A stretch of 33,867 nt of DNA from Candidatus Pelagibacter sp. GTDB taxonomy: Bacteria > Pseudomonadota > Alphaproteobacteria > Pelagibacterales > Pelagibacteraceae. Shown one piece after another: positions 15,789-24,774 of this stretch (position 1 is its first letter; each line of letters starts with the position of its first letter). The position numbers and the translations under genes are program-made. The notes under the pieces are model-generated. The model was not told the origin of the DNA, searched no databases, and was given only the letters and a program-made list of their open reading frames with translations. Location of the stretch: assembly GCA_002704625.1 (NCBI GenBank), contig PAGZ01000016.1, positions 1 through 33,867 on the forward strand, in the 5' to 3' direction.

Positions 15789-17511
15789 ATTTTTAATTTT
15801 ATTGGTAATTTTTTTCTTTTTAAGGACCAATATTGCTATAACAGAGTCGATTGACATATGGAAAAAACAAAAAGAAAATGTAGATGAGCCAAAAATTGAA
15901 GAAGAAAAATCAGAGAAAAAAAAATCTAAAATTGATATTTCAAATAAAAATAAAAATTTTTCAGATATAAAAATATCTGAAAATGATGAAAGTTTAGATA
16001 ATCCGGTTCAGTTAATAGGATTGTTTGATCCTGAAAAAAATGATTTATCGCTTAATATGTGGTCAGGAACAGACGGTCCTGCAATAAGAGATATTTTTAA
16101 AAGGATAGAAAAAGTTGATCTTTCAAATTTTTCAGAAAAAATATTTATTAAAACTATTTTTACTTATTCTCATTCTCCTAAAGGAAATTTTTCAGAAAAA
16201 GAATTTTTAGATTTAAAATTAAATTGGTTAATAAAAAATAATAAAGTAGAACTTATAGAAAATTTTTTAAATACAAATTTAGAATTTTCCGGAAGATCTA
16301 AATTGATAAAATATTTAGTCGATCACTATATTGCTTTAGCAGATATTTCGCAGGGTTGTCAAAAAGCAAGTTTCATAAATAAAGAAATTAAAGATAATTA
16401 CTTAGAGAAATTCAGAGTTTACTGCTTGGTGCAAAACAAAAAAAAAGATGAGGCTCAATTAAATTTTGATTTATTAAGAGAACAAGGAAAATCAGATAAG
16501 TTTTTTGATAATAAAATATTATTTTTATTAGGAATTAATGAAAAGTCTGACAATAAAATTTCTGATAAAAATCTATTATATTTTTATCTTTCTTCAATTA
16601 CAGTAGAGGATTTTAAATATGAGCCAAATCAAAAGACCGATAAAAATATCTGGAAATATTTAACGGCTTCAAATTTATTATCAATTGATAAGTTAGAAGA
16701 TCCGGAGATAATAAATAAGTATGAGATAGCTGCTAATCAAGGTACTTTTGAAAAAAGTAAAATTTTTGAAATTTATCTATCTATTCCTTTTAATATTAAT
16801 CAACTTATTAATGCAAATAAACTATATCAAGGACTCGCTGGTTATGAAGCAAGGGCATTAATATATCAAAAAATTTTACTTTCCGACAATGTTGAAAATA
16901 AATTGGAGTTATTATTTCTTTTAAAAGATTTATTCAATAAAGAAAAATTAAACAATATTTTTTCAGAGTATTTAAGCGATACATTAAAAGCAATTGATCC
17001 AAGTGATGTTCCCGAAGAATTTAAAAAAATAGTTCAAAAAAATATTATTTCGGAAAAAAATATTGAATTAGGTAAAATAAAGTTTGATGATAAAGTTTTG
17101 CACAGGTCTAAAGTAGTCAAATTATTTACAGAAGATAATCCTAATAAAGAAAAAATAAATAAAGATTTTTTAAATATATATAAAAAAATAAGTAGAAATA
17201 AAAAATATTTTTTTTCTATAAAAGACGTTATTCTTCTTGAGACCCTAAGTTCTGATGGTATAAAAATGCCAAAAGACCTAGATATAGATAAGCTTTCAGA
17301 AGACCTTACTGTACCATCAAACATAAATACATTAGTTGAGAATAATGAAATTGGAATGCTTATGCTTAAACTAGTTGAGATAATCGGAAGCGATGAATTG
17401 CAAAATTTAGATCCTGAAACCTTATATTTTATCGTAAATCTTCTAAACAAGGCTAAAATAAAAAAAGTTAGAAATCAAATACTGAATCTCACCCTACCTT
17501 TGAGAGTATAA
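15751..17511 (+). CDS. Secreted alphaproteobacterial protein of unknown function, helical repeat-like
   Basis: The 586-residue protein starts with a signal peptide (hydrophobic FLILLVIFFFL near 14-24), then a charged, lysine/glutamate-rich low-complexity segment (about 38-80) and a long helical domain. The region around C203 and C225, ending EAQLNFDLLREQG (235-246), resembles an uncharacterised family I recall from other alphaproteobacteria, sometimes labelled as antifreeze-like, a name I would not trust. The helical pattern suggests a TPR-like scaffold in the periplasm. A second ATG at 15757 could be the start. It overlaps the small membrane protein gene and precedes def, so it may be co-expressed with translation-maturation genes. 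Function unknown. Confidence 0.7.
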   Translation: MKMSLTKLLNLSKFLILLVIFFFLRTNIAITESIDIWKKQKENVDEPKIEEEKSEKKKSKIDISNKNKNFSDIKISENDESLDNPVQLIGLFDPEKNDLSLNMWSGTDGPAIRDIFKRIEKVDLSNFSEKIFIKTIFTYSHSPKGNFSEKEFLDLKLNWLIKNNKVELIENFLNTNLEFSGRSKLIKYLVDHYIALADISQGCQKASFINKEIKDNYLEKFRVYCLVQNKKKDEAQLNFDLLREQGKSDKFFDNKILFLLGINEKSDNKISDKNLLYFYLSSITVEDFKYEPNQKTDKNIWKYLTASNLLSIDKLEDPEIINKYEIAANQGTFEKSKIFEIYLSIPFNINQLINANKLYQGLAGYEARALIYQKILLSDNVENKLELLFLLKDLFNKEKLNNIFSEYLSDTLKAIDPSDVPEEFKKIVQKNIISEKNIELGKIKFDDKVLHRSKVVKLFTEDNPNKEKINKDFLNIYKKISRNKKYFFSIKDVILLETLSSDGIKMPKDLDIDKLSEDLTVPSNINTLVENNEIGMLMLKLVEIIGSDELQNLDPETLYFIVNLLNKAKIKKVRNQILNLTLPLRV

Positions 17512-17529
17512 GTATAATATAAATTAATT

Positions 17530-18054
17530 ATGTCATCTAAAAAAATTTTAACTATACCTGATCCAGTATTGAGAAAAAAATCTGATCCAGTAGATTTAGT
17601 TGATAAAAAAATTAAAAAATTGATGGATGATATGCTTGAGACTATGTACGATGCCCCAGGAATTGGTCTAGCCGCAATACAAATTGGTGTTGCTAAAAGA
17701 GTAGTCGTCATGGATCTTTCAAAAGAAAATGCAAAAAAAAGCCCGCTTTTTTTTGTAAATCCAAAAATCACTTGGAAATCAAACGTTAACGCCGCTTACG
17801 AAGAGGGGTGTTTATCTATTCCTAACCAATTTGCAATGATAGAAAGACCAGATAAGGTAAAAATAAAGTATTTAGATTATAGCGGTAATGAAAAAGAAAT
17901 AAAGGCCGAAGGTTTATTAGCAACTTGTATTCAACATGAAATAGATCATTTAAATGGCATCTTATTTATTGACTATTTATCAAAATTAAAAAAAGATATA
18001 ATTATAAAAAAAGCTTCTAAAAACAAAAAAGAGTTAGAAAGAGTAGTAGTTTAA
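17530..18054 (+). CDS. def: Peptide deformylase
   Basis: Def removes the formyl group from the N-terminal methionine of new proteins. The 174-residue metalloenzyme has all three motifs: GIGLAAIQ (44-51), EEGCLS (91-96, metal ligand C94) and HEIDH (136-140, ligands H136 and H140, catalytic E137). It is followed 13 bases later by fmt, the enzyme that adds the formyl group to initiator tRNA, the usual def-fmt pairing. It begins 18 bases after the secreted-protein gene. Confidence 0.96.
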   Translation: MSSKKILTIPDPVLRKKSDPVDLVDKKIKKLMDDMLETMYDAPGIGLAAIQIGVAKRVVVMDLSKENAKKSPLFFVNPKITWKSNVNAAYEEGCLSIPNQFAMIERPDKVKIKYLDYSGNEKEIKAEGLLATCIQHEIDHLNGILFIDYLSKLKKDIIIKKASKNKKELERVVV

Positions 18055-18067
18055 ATTAAAAAATTTA

Positions 18068-18988
18068 ATGTCAAAAAAAATTGTTTTTATGGGGACACCA
18101 AGTTTTGCGGTTCCTTGTTTGGAAGCTTTAAACAATTCTAACCATAAAGTAATTTCAGTTTATTCACAGCCAGCAAGTAAAGCAAATAGGGGACAAAAAT
18201 TAGTAAAATCAAAAATAGAAATTTTTGCTAACAAATTTTCCTTAAATATCAGAACCCCTTCAAATTTAGATAATGAAGAAGAGTATAGATTTTTATCGTC
18301 AATTAAACCTGACATAGGTGTAGTAGTAGCTTATGGAAAAATTATTCCAAAAAAAATTTTATCTATTCCCAAACATGGTTTTTTAAATGTACATGCATCT
18401 TTATTGCCTAAATGGAGAGGAGCAGCTCCAATACAAAGGTCAATAATGAATTTAGATAAAGAAACAGGTATAAGCATAATGAAAATCGTAGAGAAATTAG
18501 ATGCTGGTCCAATTATGTCTCAAGATAAAATTAAAATAAATGAAAATGTTGATTCTTTTATTTTGTCTGAACTTTTATCAAAATTAGGAGCAAAATCTAT
18601 TATTACAGCTATAAAAAAAATTGAAAATAATGAAGCCAACTTTCATGAACAAAATGATAAAGAAGCAACTTATGCTAAAAAGATTTCAAAAAATGAAGCT
18701 GAAATAAATTGGAATCAAAACGCAAAAATTATATTGGCAAAAATTAACGCGCTGAATCCTAATCCTGGCGCATGGTTTAAGCACAAAAATGAAAGATACA
18801 AAGTCTGGAAAGCAAATTTGGCAAAGGGACTAGGTGAACCTGGTAAAGTTCTCGATGGTAAACTTAAAATTTGTTGTCAAGAGAGTGCGATTAATATTAT
18901 TAAAATCCAAAAAGAGGGCAAAAGTATTCAGGATATTGATCAGTTTTTACTTGGAAATAAGATAAAGGAAGGTGAAATATTGGTATAA
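18068..18988 (+). CDS. fmt: Methionyl-tRNA formyltransferase
   Basis: Fmt formylates initiator Met-tRNA using 10-formyl-tetrahydrofolate. The 306-residue protein has the catalytic N107-V-H109 and the conserved SLLPKWRGAAPI block (111-122), then D145 in KLDAGPIM, and a shorter C-terminal tRNA-binding domain with INALNPNPGAWF. Length is normal. Its stop TAA shares a base with the truA ATG (TAATG at 18986-18990), so translation of the two is likely coupled. Confidence 0.95.
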   Translation: MSKKIVFMGTPSFAVPCLEALNNSNHKVISVYSQPASKANRGQKLVKSKIEIFANKFSLNIRTPSNLDNEEEYRFLSSIKPDIGVVVAYGKIIPKKILSIPKHGFLNVHASLLPKWRGAAPIQRSIMNLDKETGISIMKIVEKLDAGPIMSQDKIKINENVDSFILSELLSKLGAKSIITAIKKIENNEANFHEQNDKEATYAKKISKNEAEINWNQNAKIILAKINALNPNPGAWFKHKNERYKVWKANLAKGLGEPGKVLDGKLKICCQESAINIIKIQKEGKSIQDIDQFLLGNKIKEGEILV

Positions 18989-19728
18989 TGTTCACTTATC
19001 AGATGACGATAGAATATGACGGCACAAAATTTGTAGGATGGCAAACTCAAAAGAATGGTCTTTCAATTCAAGATCTATTAGAAAAAAAACTTTCTAAGTT
19101 TTTAAAAAATAAAATTACAGTGATAGGATCTGGGCGTACCGACGCTGGTGTCCATGCAAGAGGACAGTCAGCTCATTTTAGAATTAAAAATAAAATTAAG
19201 AATAAAAAAATATTTTTAAATTCTTTAAACTTTTTTTTAAACAAGCATCAAGTATCAGTTGTAAGTATTAAAGAAAAAACAAAAAAATTTCATGCCAGAT
19301 ATAACGCTTTGTATAGAACATATAAATATTATGTTATCAATCGACATGCGACATTAGTTTTTGAAAAAAATAAAGCATGGCATGTTAAAAAAGAACTAGA
19401 TATAAATATTATGAAAAAAGGGGCTAAAATCCTACTAGGAAATAATGATTTTTCGACTTTTAGATCTTCATCTTGTGGAGCTAAATCACCGATTAAGACT
19501 CTTAAAACAGCAAGCATTAAAAAAAGTAATAAAAAAATAATATTTACTTTTGTTTCTAAATCTTTTTTACAACACCAAGTAAGATCTATGGTTGGCTCTT
19601 TAAAATATTTAGGAGAAGGAAAATGGAGTTTAAGAGATTTTAAAAAAGCCTTTTTATCAAAAAAAAGATCTTTATGCGCTCCTCCAGCTCCTCCTTATGG
19701 ACTTTATTTACACAAAGTAGAATATTAA
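18988..19728 (+). CDS. truA: tRNA pseudouridine(38-40) synthase
   Basis: TruA makes pseudouridine at positions 38-40 of the tRNA anticodon arm. The 246-residue protein has the start YDGTKFVGWQ (10-19), the catalytic aspartate D52 in GRTDAGVHA (49-57), the YRTYKYYV segment and the FLQHQVRSMVGSL helix. It follows fmt in overlapping TAATG and is normal in length. The def-fmt-truA order is common in alphaproteobacteria. Confidence 0.95.
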   Translation: MFTYQMTIEYDGTKFVGWQTQKNGLSIQDLLEKKLSKFLKNKITVIGSGRTDAGVHARGQSAHFRIKNKIKNKKIFLNSLNFFLNKHQVSVVSIKEKTKKFHARYNALYRTYKYYVINRHATLVFEKNKAWHVKKELDINIMKKGAKILLGNNDFSTFRSSSCGAKSPIKTLKTASIKKSNKKIIFTFVSKSFLQHQVRSMVGSLKYLGEGKWSLRDFKKAFLSKKRSLCAPPAPPYGLYLHKVEY

Positions 19729-19737
19729 ATTAATTTT

Positions 19738-20364
19738 ATGAACAACTTACCAAAAAAGATTCCTGTCTTTCCTTTACGAGGAGTAATTTTTTTCCCAGAG
19801 ACGAATTTGCCCTTAAATATATTTGAAGACAGATATTTAAAAATGATAAATAACATTTTAAAAAATGATAAACATTTAGGAATGATACAATCAAAGAAAA
19901 TTGACGGCGAAGTGTACCAAATAGGTTGTTTAGGAAAAATAGACGAGCATGATAGAACATCGGATGGGAGAATTTTAATAAACCTTAAAGGAATAAGCAG
20001 ATTTAAAATAAATCAAGAAATTGAAAATAACCAGCCTTACAGAGAATTTTTGGTAAATTATGATCTTTTTAAAGACGATTTACAATCAGATAAAATGAAA
20101 GTAAAAAATGAGCTGCTTATCAAACTAATAAATAATTCAAAAAATTTTTTTAAAAAAAATGGAATCTTAATAAATTGGAAAGAATTATCGAAATTAAGTT
20201 CTTATAAACAAATTTATAATTTAGCTATGATTTCACCAATTTCTGTAGAGGAAAAACAAAAACTCTTAGAAATAGTTGAGCTTGAAGAAATAGCAAATAT
20301 TTTAAACGACATTACTAAACTTAATTTTTATGAATTTTCAAATGAAAAAAATATTTTGCAGTAA
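19738..20364 (+). CDS. Lon N-terminal (substrate-binding) domain protein
   Basis: This 208-residue protein contains only the PUA-like N-terminal domain of the Lon protease, without ATPase or peptidase parts. It begins IPVFPLRGVIFFPETNLPLNIFEDRY in family style (conserved PLRGVIFFPETNLPLNIFE region, residues about 11-29), has GCLGKIDEHDRTSDGRI in the middle, and a C-terminal four-helix part. Such stand-alone proteins are common in alphaproteobacteria and of uncertain role, perhaps binding unfolded segments or modulating Lon. It lies nine bases after truA and ends two bases from the convergent deacetylase gene. Confidence 0.85.
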   Translation: MNNLPKKIPVFPLRGVIFFPETNLPLNIFEDRYLKMINNILKNDKHLGMIQSKKIDGEVYQIGCLGKIDEHDRTSDGRILINLKGISRFKINQEIENNQPYREFLVNYDLFKDDLQSDKMKVKNELLIKLINNSKNFFKKNGILINWKELSKLSSYKQIYNLAMISPISVEEKQKLLEIVELEEIANILNDITKLNFYEFSNEKNILQ

Positions 20365-20366
20365 AC

Positions 20367-21290
20367 TTATTTATTTTCTATAAGGGCGTTTAAGTGCATC
20401 TCACTACTCTCCTTTAAAGCATTTAGATCGTATCCTCCCTCAAGTATTGAAACAACTTTATTCTGACTACTCTTGTTAGTAATCCTTAAGGTTCTTTTTG
20501 TTATTTCATAAAAATCTTTTGAATTTAAATTAAATTGAGCGAGAGGATCATTTTTGTGAGCATCAAAACCTGCTGAAAATAAAACAAATTCAGGTTTAAA
20601 TTGACTAAGTTTTTTTAAAACATGTTCGTATGCATTAAGATATTCCTCAGAATTTGTTCCAGCTGGCAAAGGTATGTTCAATATATTATTGTATTTTCCT
20701 CTTTCATTGTTTGCACCAGTACCTGGGTAGAAAGGATATTGATGGGTTGATATGTACATAACCTTTTCATTTTCATAAAAAATATCTTGAGTTCCATTTC
20801 CGTGATGAACATCAAAATCAATTATTGCAACTCTATTTAATTTATATTTTTCAATAAGGTAACATGCACCTACGGCGACATTATTGTAAATACAAAAACC
20901 CATTGCTTTATTTTTCTCTGCGTGATGTCCAGGGGGACGCACAGCACAAAATACATTTTTTAACTCTTTATTTTGAACGATATCAATAGCCGTTATAATT
21001 GAAGCAACAGCATCTGAACTAGCTTGTTTACTACCTGGAGATACAATTGTATCGCCATCTAAAAAATGCAAACCTTTTTTAGGAAAGGACTTTTCCACTT
21101 CATTTATATAACCAGAGTTATGAGTAATTTTTAAATATTTAGGATTAAACTTACTTGGCTTTTTCCACACTAACTTTTTATTTTTTTTTAAATTATCAAT
21201 CACAACAGAAACTCGATCTGCCCTTTCCGGGTGGCCTTGTCCTGTTTCATGGTAAATATAAGAACTTGTAGTTATAATCCCTGTTTTCAC
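20367..21290 (-). CDS. Histone-deacetylase superfamily amidohydrolase
   Basis: Bacterial members of this zinc enzyme family remove acetyl or related acyl groups from polyamines, small molecules or proteins. The 307-residue protein has the active-site pair H122-H123 in RPPGHHAE, zinc ligands D160 and H162 in DFDVHHGNGTQ, the third ligand D243 in SAGFDAH, and the closing LEGGYD. All key residues are present, so it should be active. Its ATG overlaps the stop of dapE in a four-base overlap and it is the last gene of the long rpmH-to-here run. The substrate is unknown; acetylpolyamine or acetyl-lysine are candidates. Confidence 0.9.
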   Translation of the reverse strand: MKTGIITTSSYIYHETGQGHPERADRVSVVIDNLKKNKKLVWKKPSKFNPKYLKITHNSGYINEVEKSFPKKGLHFLDGDTIVSPGSKQASSDAVASIITAIDIVQNKELKNVFCAVRPPGHHAEKNKAMGFCIYNNVAVGACYLIEKYKLNRVAIIDFDVHHGNGTQDIFYENEKVMYISTHQYPFYPGTGANNERGKYNNILNIPLPAGTNSEEYLNAYEHVLKKLSQFKPEFVLFSAGFDAHKNDPLAQFNLNSKDFYEITKRTLRITNKSSQNKVVSILEGGYDLNALKESSEMHLNALIENK

Positions 21291-22426
21291 TTAAAATAAC
21301 TTACCAAAATATTTTGATATATTTTAGTTAATTTTTTTAAATCAGAAACGGATACACTCTCGTCTACTTTATGCATAGTTTTGCCTACCAGACCGAATTC
21401 TAAACAGGGTGCAATATTTTTTATAAATCTTGCGTCAGACGTACCACCAGAAGTAGATAACTTTGGTTTAATACCAGTAATTTTTTTAACAGTATTTTGA
21501 ATCATGAAAGTTGTTTTATTTGGTTTCGTTAAAAATGCCTCTCCTGAAACTTCATAATTTACTTTGAATTTAGATTTATTAGCTTTTGTAACTGCTTTAA
21601 ATATTTTATTTAGTTTTCTTTTTAAAGAACTAGATGAGTGTTTGTCATTAAAGCGTATATTAAACACAGCTTCTGCAGATCCTGGTATTACGTTATCTGC
21701 ATTATTATCAATATTAATTTTTGTTACCTCTAAATTAGAAGGTTGAAAATTTTTTGTTCCTCTATCTAGTTTTAAATTTTTTATTCTTCTTAAAATTTTA
21801 ATTAAAGTATTAGAAGGATTGTTAGCTCTGTGTGGATAGGCAACATGACCTTGCGAACCTATTACAGTAAGCCTGCCAGTCAAACTTCCTCTTCTTCCAA
21901 TTTTTATCATTTCACCAAGTTTATTTGGATTAGTAGGTTCGCCAACTATACAAAAATTAATTTTTTCTTTTTTTCTTTTTAAATATTTAACAACTTTTTT
22001 TGTTCCATTAATTGCTATCCCTTCTTCATCTCCTGTAATTAATAAACTTATTGATCCTTTAAAATTTTTATTTTGATTTATAAATTTACTTACAGCAGCC
22101 ACAAAACAAGCAATTGATGCCTTCATATCATTGGCACCTCGACCAATTAATTTATTATTTTTAACAATTGGTTTAAATGGATTAGTAGTCCAGTTTTTCA
22201 TATTACCCGGAGGAACTACATCTGTATGTCCAGCAAAGCAAAAATTCGGAGTAGATTTCCCAAGTTTTGCATATAAATTTTTTATATTTTTAAAATTAAT
22301 TATTTTACAACTAAAACCTATAGATCTTAAATTTTTTACTAATAAATTAATTGCCCCAGCATCTTTTGGCGTAATACTAGGTTTACGAATTAAATCTTTT
22401 GCTAACTTTAATTCATTTATTTGCAT
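21287..22426 (-). CDS. dapE: Succinyl-diaminopimelate desuccinylase
   Basis: DapE removes succinate from N-succinyl-LL-diaminopimelate on the way to lysine and peptidoglycan. The 379-residue M20-family metallopeptidase shows the metal ligands and catalytic residues in order: H67 and D69 in AGHTDVVPPG, D100 in GRGANDMKA, E134-E135 in TGDEEG, and H352 in TMHKVDE near the C-terminus. It follows dapD after five bases and overlaps the deacetylase gene by four. Confidence 0.95.
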   Translation of the reverse strand: MQINELKLAKDLIRKPSITPKDAGAINLLVKNLRSIGFSCKIINFKNIKNLYAKLGKSTPNFCFAGHTDVVPPGNMKNWTTNPFKPIVKNNKLIGRGANDMKASIACFVAAVSKFINQNKNFKGSISLLITGDEEGIAINGTKKVVKYLKRKKEKINFCIVGEPTNPNKLGEMIKIGRRGSLTGRLTVIGSQGHVAYPHRANNPSNTLIKILRRIKNLKLDRGTKNFQPSNLEVTKINIDNNADNVIPGSAEAVFNIRFNDKHSSSSLKRKLNKIFKAVTKANKSKFKVNYEVSGEAFLTKPNKTTFMIQNTVKKITGIKPKLSTSGGTSDARFIKNIAPCLEFGLVGKTMHKVDESVSVSDLKKLTKIYQNILVSYFK

Positions 22427-22431
22427 TAATT

Positions 22432-23256
22432 TTAATCTCTTAATAAATCGTTTATAGAAGTTTTACTTCGAGTTTTTTCGTCAACTTTTTTCACAATTAC
22501 TACACAGTATAGTGACGGTCCCTTTGGATTGTTTTTGCTTGGCATTGATCCTGGAACAACCACTGAGTATGCGGGAACCTTTCCATAATAAATCTCACCA
22601 GTAGCACGATCTACTATCCTTGTAGATGCACCGATATAAACACCCATTGATAATACAGATCCTTTTTCAACTATAACGCCCTCTGCTATTTCGGCTCTGG
22701 CACCTAAAAAACAATTGTCCTCAACTATAGTTGGATTTGCTTGCATTGGTTCTAAGACTCCACCAATACCGGCGCCACCAGAAATATGACAGTTCTTTCC
22801 AACCTGCGCACACGATCCGACTGATGCCCAAGTATCTATCATTGTTCCTTCGTCGACGTAAGCTCCTACATTAATAAAAGATGGCATTAGAACAACATTC
22901 TTTGCAATGTGAGCTCCTTTTCTAATCACACCATTAGGCACATATCTAAATCCAGCTTTTTTAATTTGTTCTTCATCCCACCCTTGGGTTTTGCCATCTA
23001 TTTTATCGTACCAAGTTGAATATGGTCCTTTCGATGCTTTCATTTTATTAACTCGAAAACTTAAAAGTATAGCTTTTTTAATCCACTGATTGACTTTCCA
23101 TTTATCACCTGTTTTTTCAGCAACTCTAATTTTACCGTTATCTAATAAGTCAATAGTTTTCCGAACTAATTCAGTTAGCTCTTTATCTGAGCTATCTATT
23201 TTAGCTTTATTTTCGAAAGCTTCATTTATAGATTTTTCAATTTTTTCTAAGTTCAT
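22432..23256 (-). CDS. dapD: Tetrahydrodipicolinate N-succinyltransferase
   Basis: DapD transfers succinyl from succinyl-CoA to tetrahydrodipicolinate, the step before transamination and DapE. The 274-residue protein has an alpha-helical N-terminal domain ([23 protein letters not shown]) and a left-handed beta-helix of hexapeptide repeats from about 105 to 240, including [23 protein letters not shown] and [16 protein letters not shown] turns. Length is normal. The start overlaps the HAD-hydrolase gene by 20 bases and dapE follows, making a dapD-dapE unit. Confidence 0.95.
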   Translation of the reverse strand: MNLEKIEKSINEAFENKAKIDSSDKELTELVRKTIDLLDNGKIRVAEKTGDKWKVNQWIKKAILLSFRVNKMKASKGPYSTWYDKIDGKTQGWDEEQIKKAGFRYVPNGVIRKGAHIAKNVVLMPSFINVGAYVDEGTMIDTWASVGSCAQVGKNCHISGGAGIGGVLEPMQANPTIVEDNCFLGARAEIAEGVIVEKGSVLSMGVYIGASTRIVDRATGEIYYGKVPAYSVVVPGSMPSKNNPKGPSLYCVVIVKKVDEKTRSKTSINDLLRD

Positions 23257-23908
23257 TTATTTCCTTTAAAAAAGCCGTTAAGTTTGCTGTTCTATAATTT
23301 ATAAAATTTTCATTTGAATATTTTGCTGCCCACGGTTCATTATTTTTAATCCAAACAGTTTTCATACCTAATTCATGGGCAGGTTTCAAATTTCTTGCAA
23401 TATCTTCAATAAATATACAATATTGTGGCTCAATTTTGTATTTATCAATTAATCTTTTGTAAGTTTCGATAGCAGGTTTTGGGACAAAATCTGAGTCTAC
23501 AATATCAAAAATTCCATCAAAAAGCTTATTAATTCCAATTCTTTTAGTTACATTCTGGGCATGAGCACGGGAGCCGTTTGTAAATATTATTTTTTTATCT
23601 TTTATTTTGCTAAGTTCTAGCTCTAAACCCTTGTCATTTTTAAGAAATTCTAAATCAATATCATGAACAAAATCTAAAAATTCTTTTGCATCAATCTCAT
23701 GGTTCTTAATCATGCCATTCAAAGTCGTATTGTATTCATAAAAATAATTTTTCTGTATTTTTTTAGCCTCTTCAATACTCACATTTAGTTTACTTGAAAT
23801 GTATTTAGACATTCGCATATCTACTTGATCAAAAACCTTAGTATCACCTGAATATAGCGTGTTATCTAGGTCGAATAGCCAGTACTTTATATTTAACAGA
23901 TCTCTCAT
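23237..23908 (-). CDS. HAD-superfamily hydrolase, pyrimidine 5'-nucleotidase type
   Basis: The 223-residue protein belongs to the HAD phosphatase family related to SDT1/YjjG pyrimidine 5'-nucleotidases. It has motif [12 protein letters not shown] (nucleophile D13 and acid D15), motif II T110 in IIFTNGS, lysine K144 in VPKPAIETY, and motif III acidic pair E168-D169 in FIEDIARNL. The cap is of the helical C1 type. It overlaps argB upstream by four bases and dapD downstream by 20. In alphaproteobacteria a HAD gene often sits between argB and dapD; whether it serves amino-acid or nucleotide metabolism is not known. Confidence 0.85.
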   Translation of the reverse strand: MRDLLNIKYWLFDLDNTLYSGDTKVFDQVDMRMSKYISSKLNVSIEEAKKIQKNYFYEYNTTLNGMIKNHEIDAKEFLDFVHDIDLEFLKNDKGLELELSKIKDKKIIFTNGSRAHAQNVTKRIGINKLFDGIFDIVDSDFVPKPAIETYKRLIDKYKIEPQYCIFIEDIARNLKPAHELGMKTVWIKNNEPWAAKYSNENFINYRTANLTAFLKEINELRKN

Positions 23909-24774
23909 TTTCTAATTAAAGTACCAGCACCTTTGTCTGAAAAAATTTCTTTTAATATTGATCTAGGCTTTCTACCATCAAGAATGACAACTCCTCTGAC
24001 ACCATTTTCAACTGCATCAATACAATTTTTTATTTTTGGGATCATACCGCCCTGAACAATTTTAAGATTGACTAGATTTTCCATATCGTAAGGTTTAATT
24101 TCTGATATCAAAGCTTTTCTATCATCGTATACTCCTTCAACGTTAGTCATTAACAAAAGTCTTCTTGACTTTAATTTTTTTGCTATAGCACTAGCTGCAG
24201 TATCTCCATTTATATTATAAGTTTGATTTTCCTTATCTAAACCTAGGGGCGCAACTATAGGTATTTGATTTTGGTTAATTAGATTTTTGATTATTTTTAA
24301 ATCAATTTTTTGAGGAACACCTACAAAACCAAGTTCAGGTTTATCTGGAATTACATTAATAATATTATTTACTTTTGTATTTATTGAAACTGCATTTGAT
24401 CCTTTTTTATTAAGCGAGCTTACAATATCATTATTAAAATCAATAAGTACCTTTTCAACAATATTAATTACCTTTTTATCTGTAACTCTCAAACCATTTA
24501 TAAATTTACTTTGAATATTTTCTTTTTTTAATTCTCTTTCTATTCTTGGACCTCCTCCATGAACAACTACAATTGAAAGACCCAATCTATTTAATATGCT
24601 TATATCTTGAATAAAATTGTTAAATATATTTCTATCGATTAAAACATTTCCACCATATTTAATAACTAATAAATCTTTTTTATATTTTTTTACGTATTTT
24701 GGAACGTTATTTACATCTGGCGCATCATTTGGCCAAAACTTTTTGATTTCATCTAAACTCTTTTCTTCAGACAT
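23905..24774 (-). CDS. argB: Acetylglutamate kinase
   Basis: ArgB phosphorylates N-acetylglutamate in arginine synthesis. The 289-residue protein has K39 in IKYGGN (38-43), the substrate loop HGGGPRIE (72-79), R96 in NGLRVTD, and the C-terminal NGDTAASAIAKKL and KIVQGGMIPKIKNCIDAV blocks. An N-terminal extension of about 30 residues before the core is typical of the arginine-sensitive hexameric form, suggesting feedback control. It starts one base inside the end of yidC and overlaps the HAD gene by four bases. Confidence 0.95.
   Translation of the reverse strand: MSEEKSLDEIKKFWPNDAPDVNNVPKYVKKYKKDLLVIKYGGNVLIDRNIFNNFIQDISILNRLGLSIVVVHGGGPRIERELKKENIQSKFINGLRVTDKKVINIVEKVLIDFNNDIVSSLNKKGSNAVSINTKVNNIINVIPDKPELGFVGVPQKIDLKIIKNLINQNQIPIVAPLGLDKENQTYNINGDTAASAIAKKLKSRRLLLMTNVEGVYDDRKALISEIKPYDMENLVNLKIVQGGMIPKIKNCIDAVENGVRGVVILDGRKPRSILKEIFSDKGAGTLIRK

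Noticed and set aside
17475..17771. 98-codon minus-strand frame opposite def
   Set aside because: It is the complement of the conserved def gene, whose catalytic motifs are all present; no independent support.
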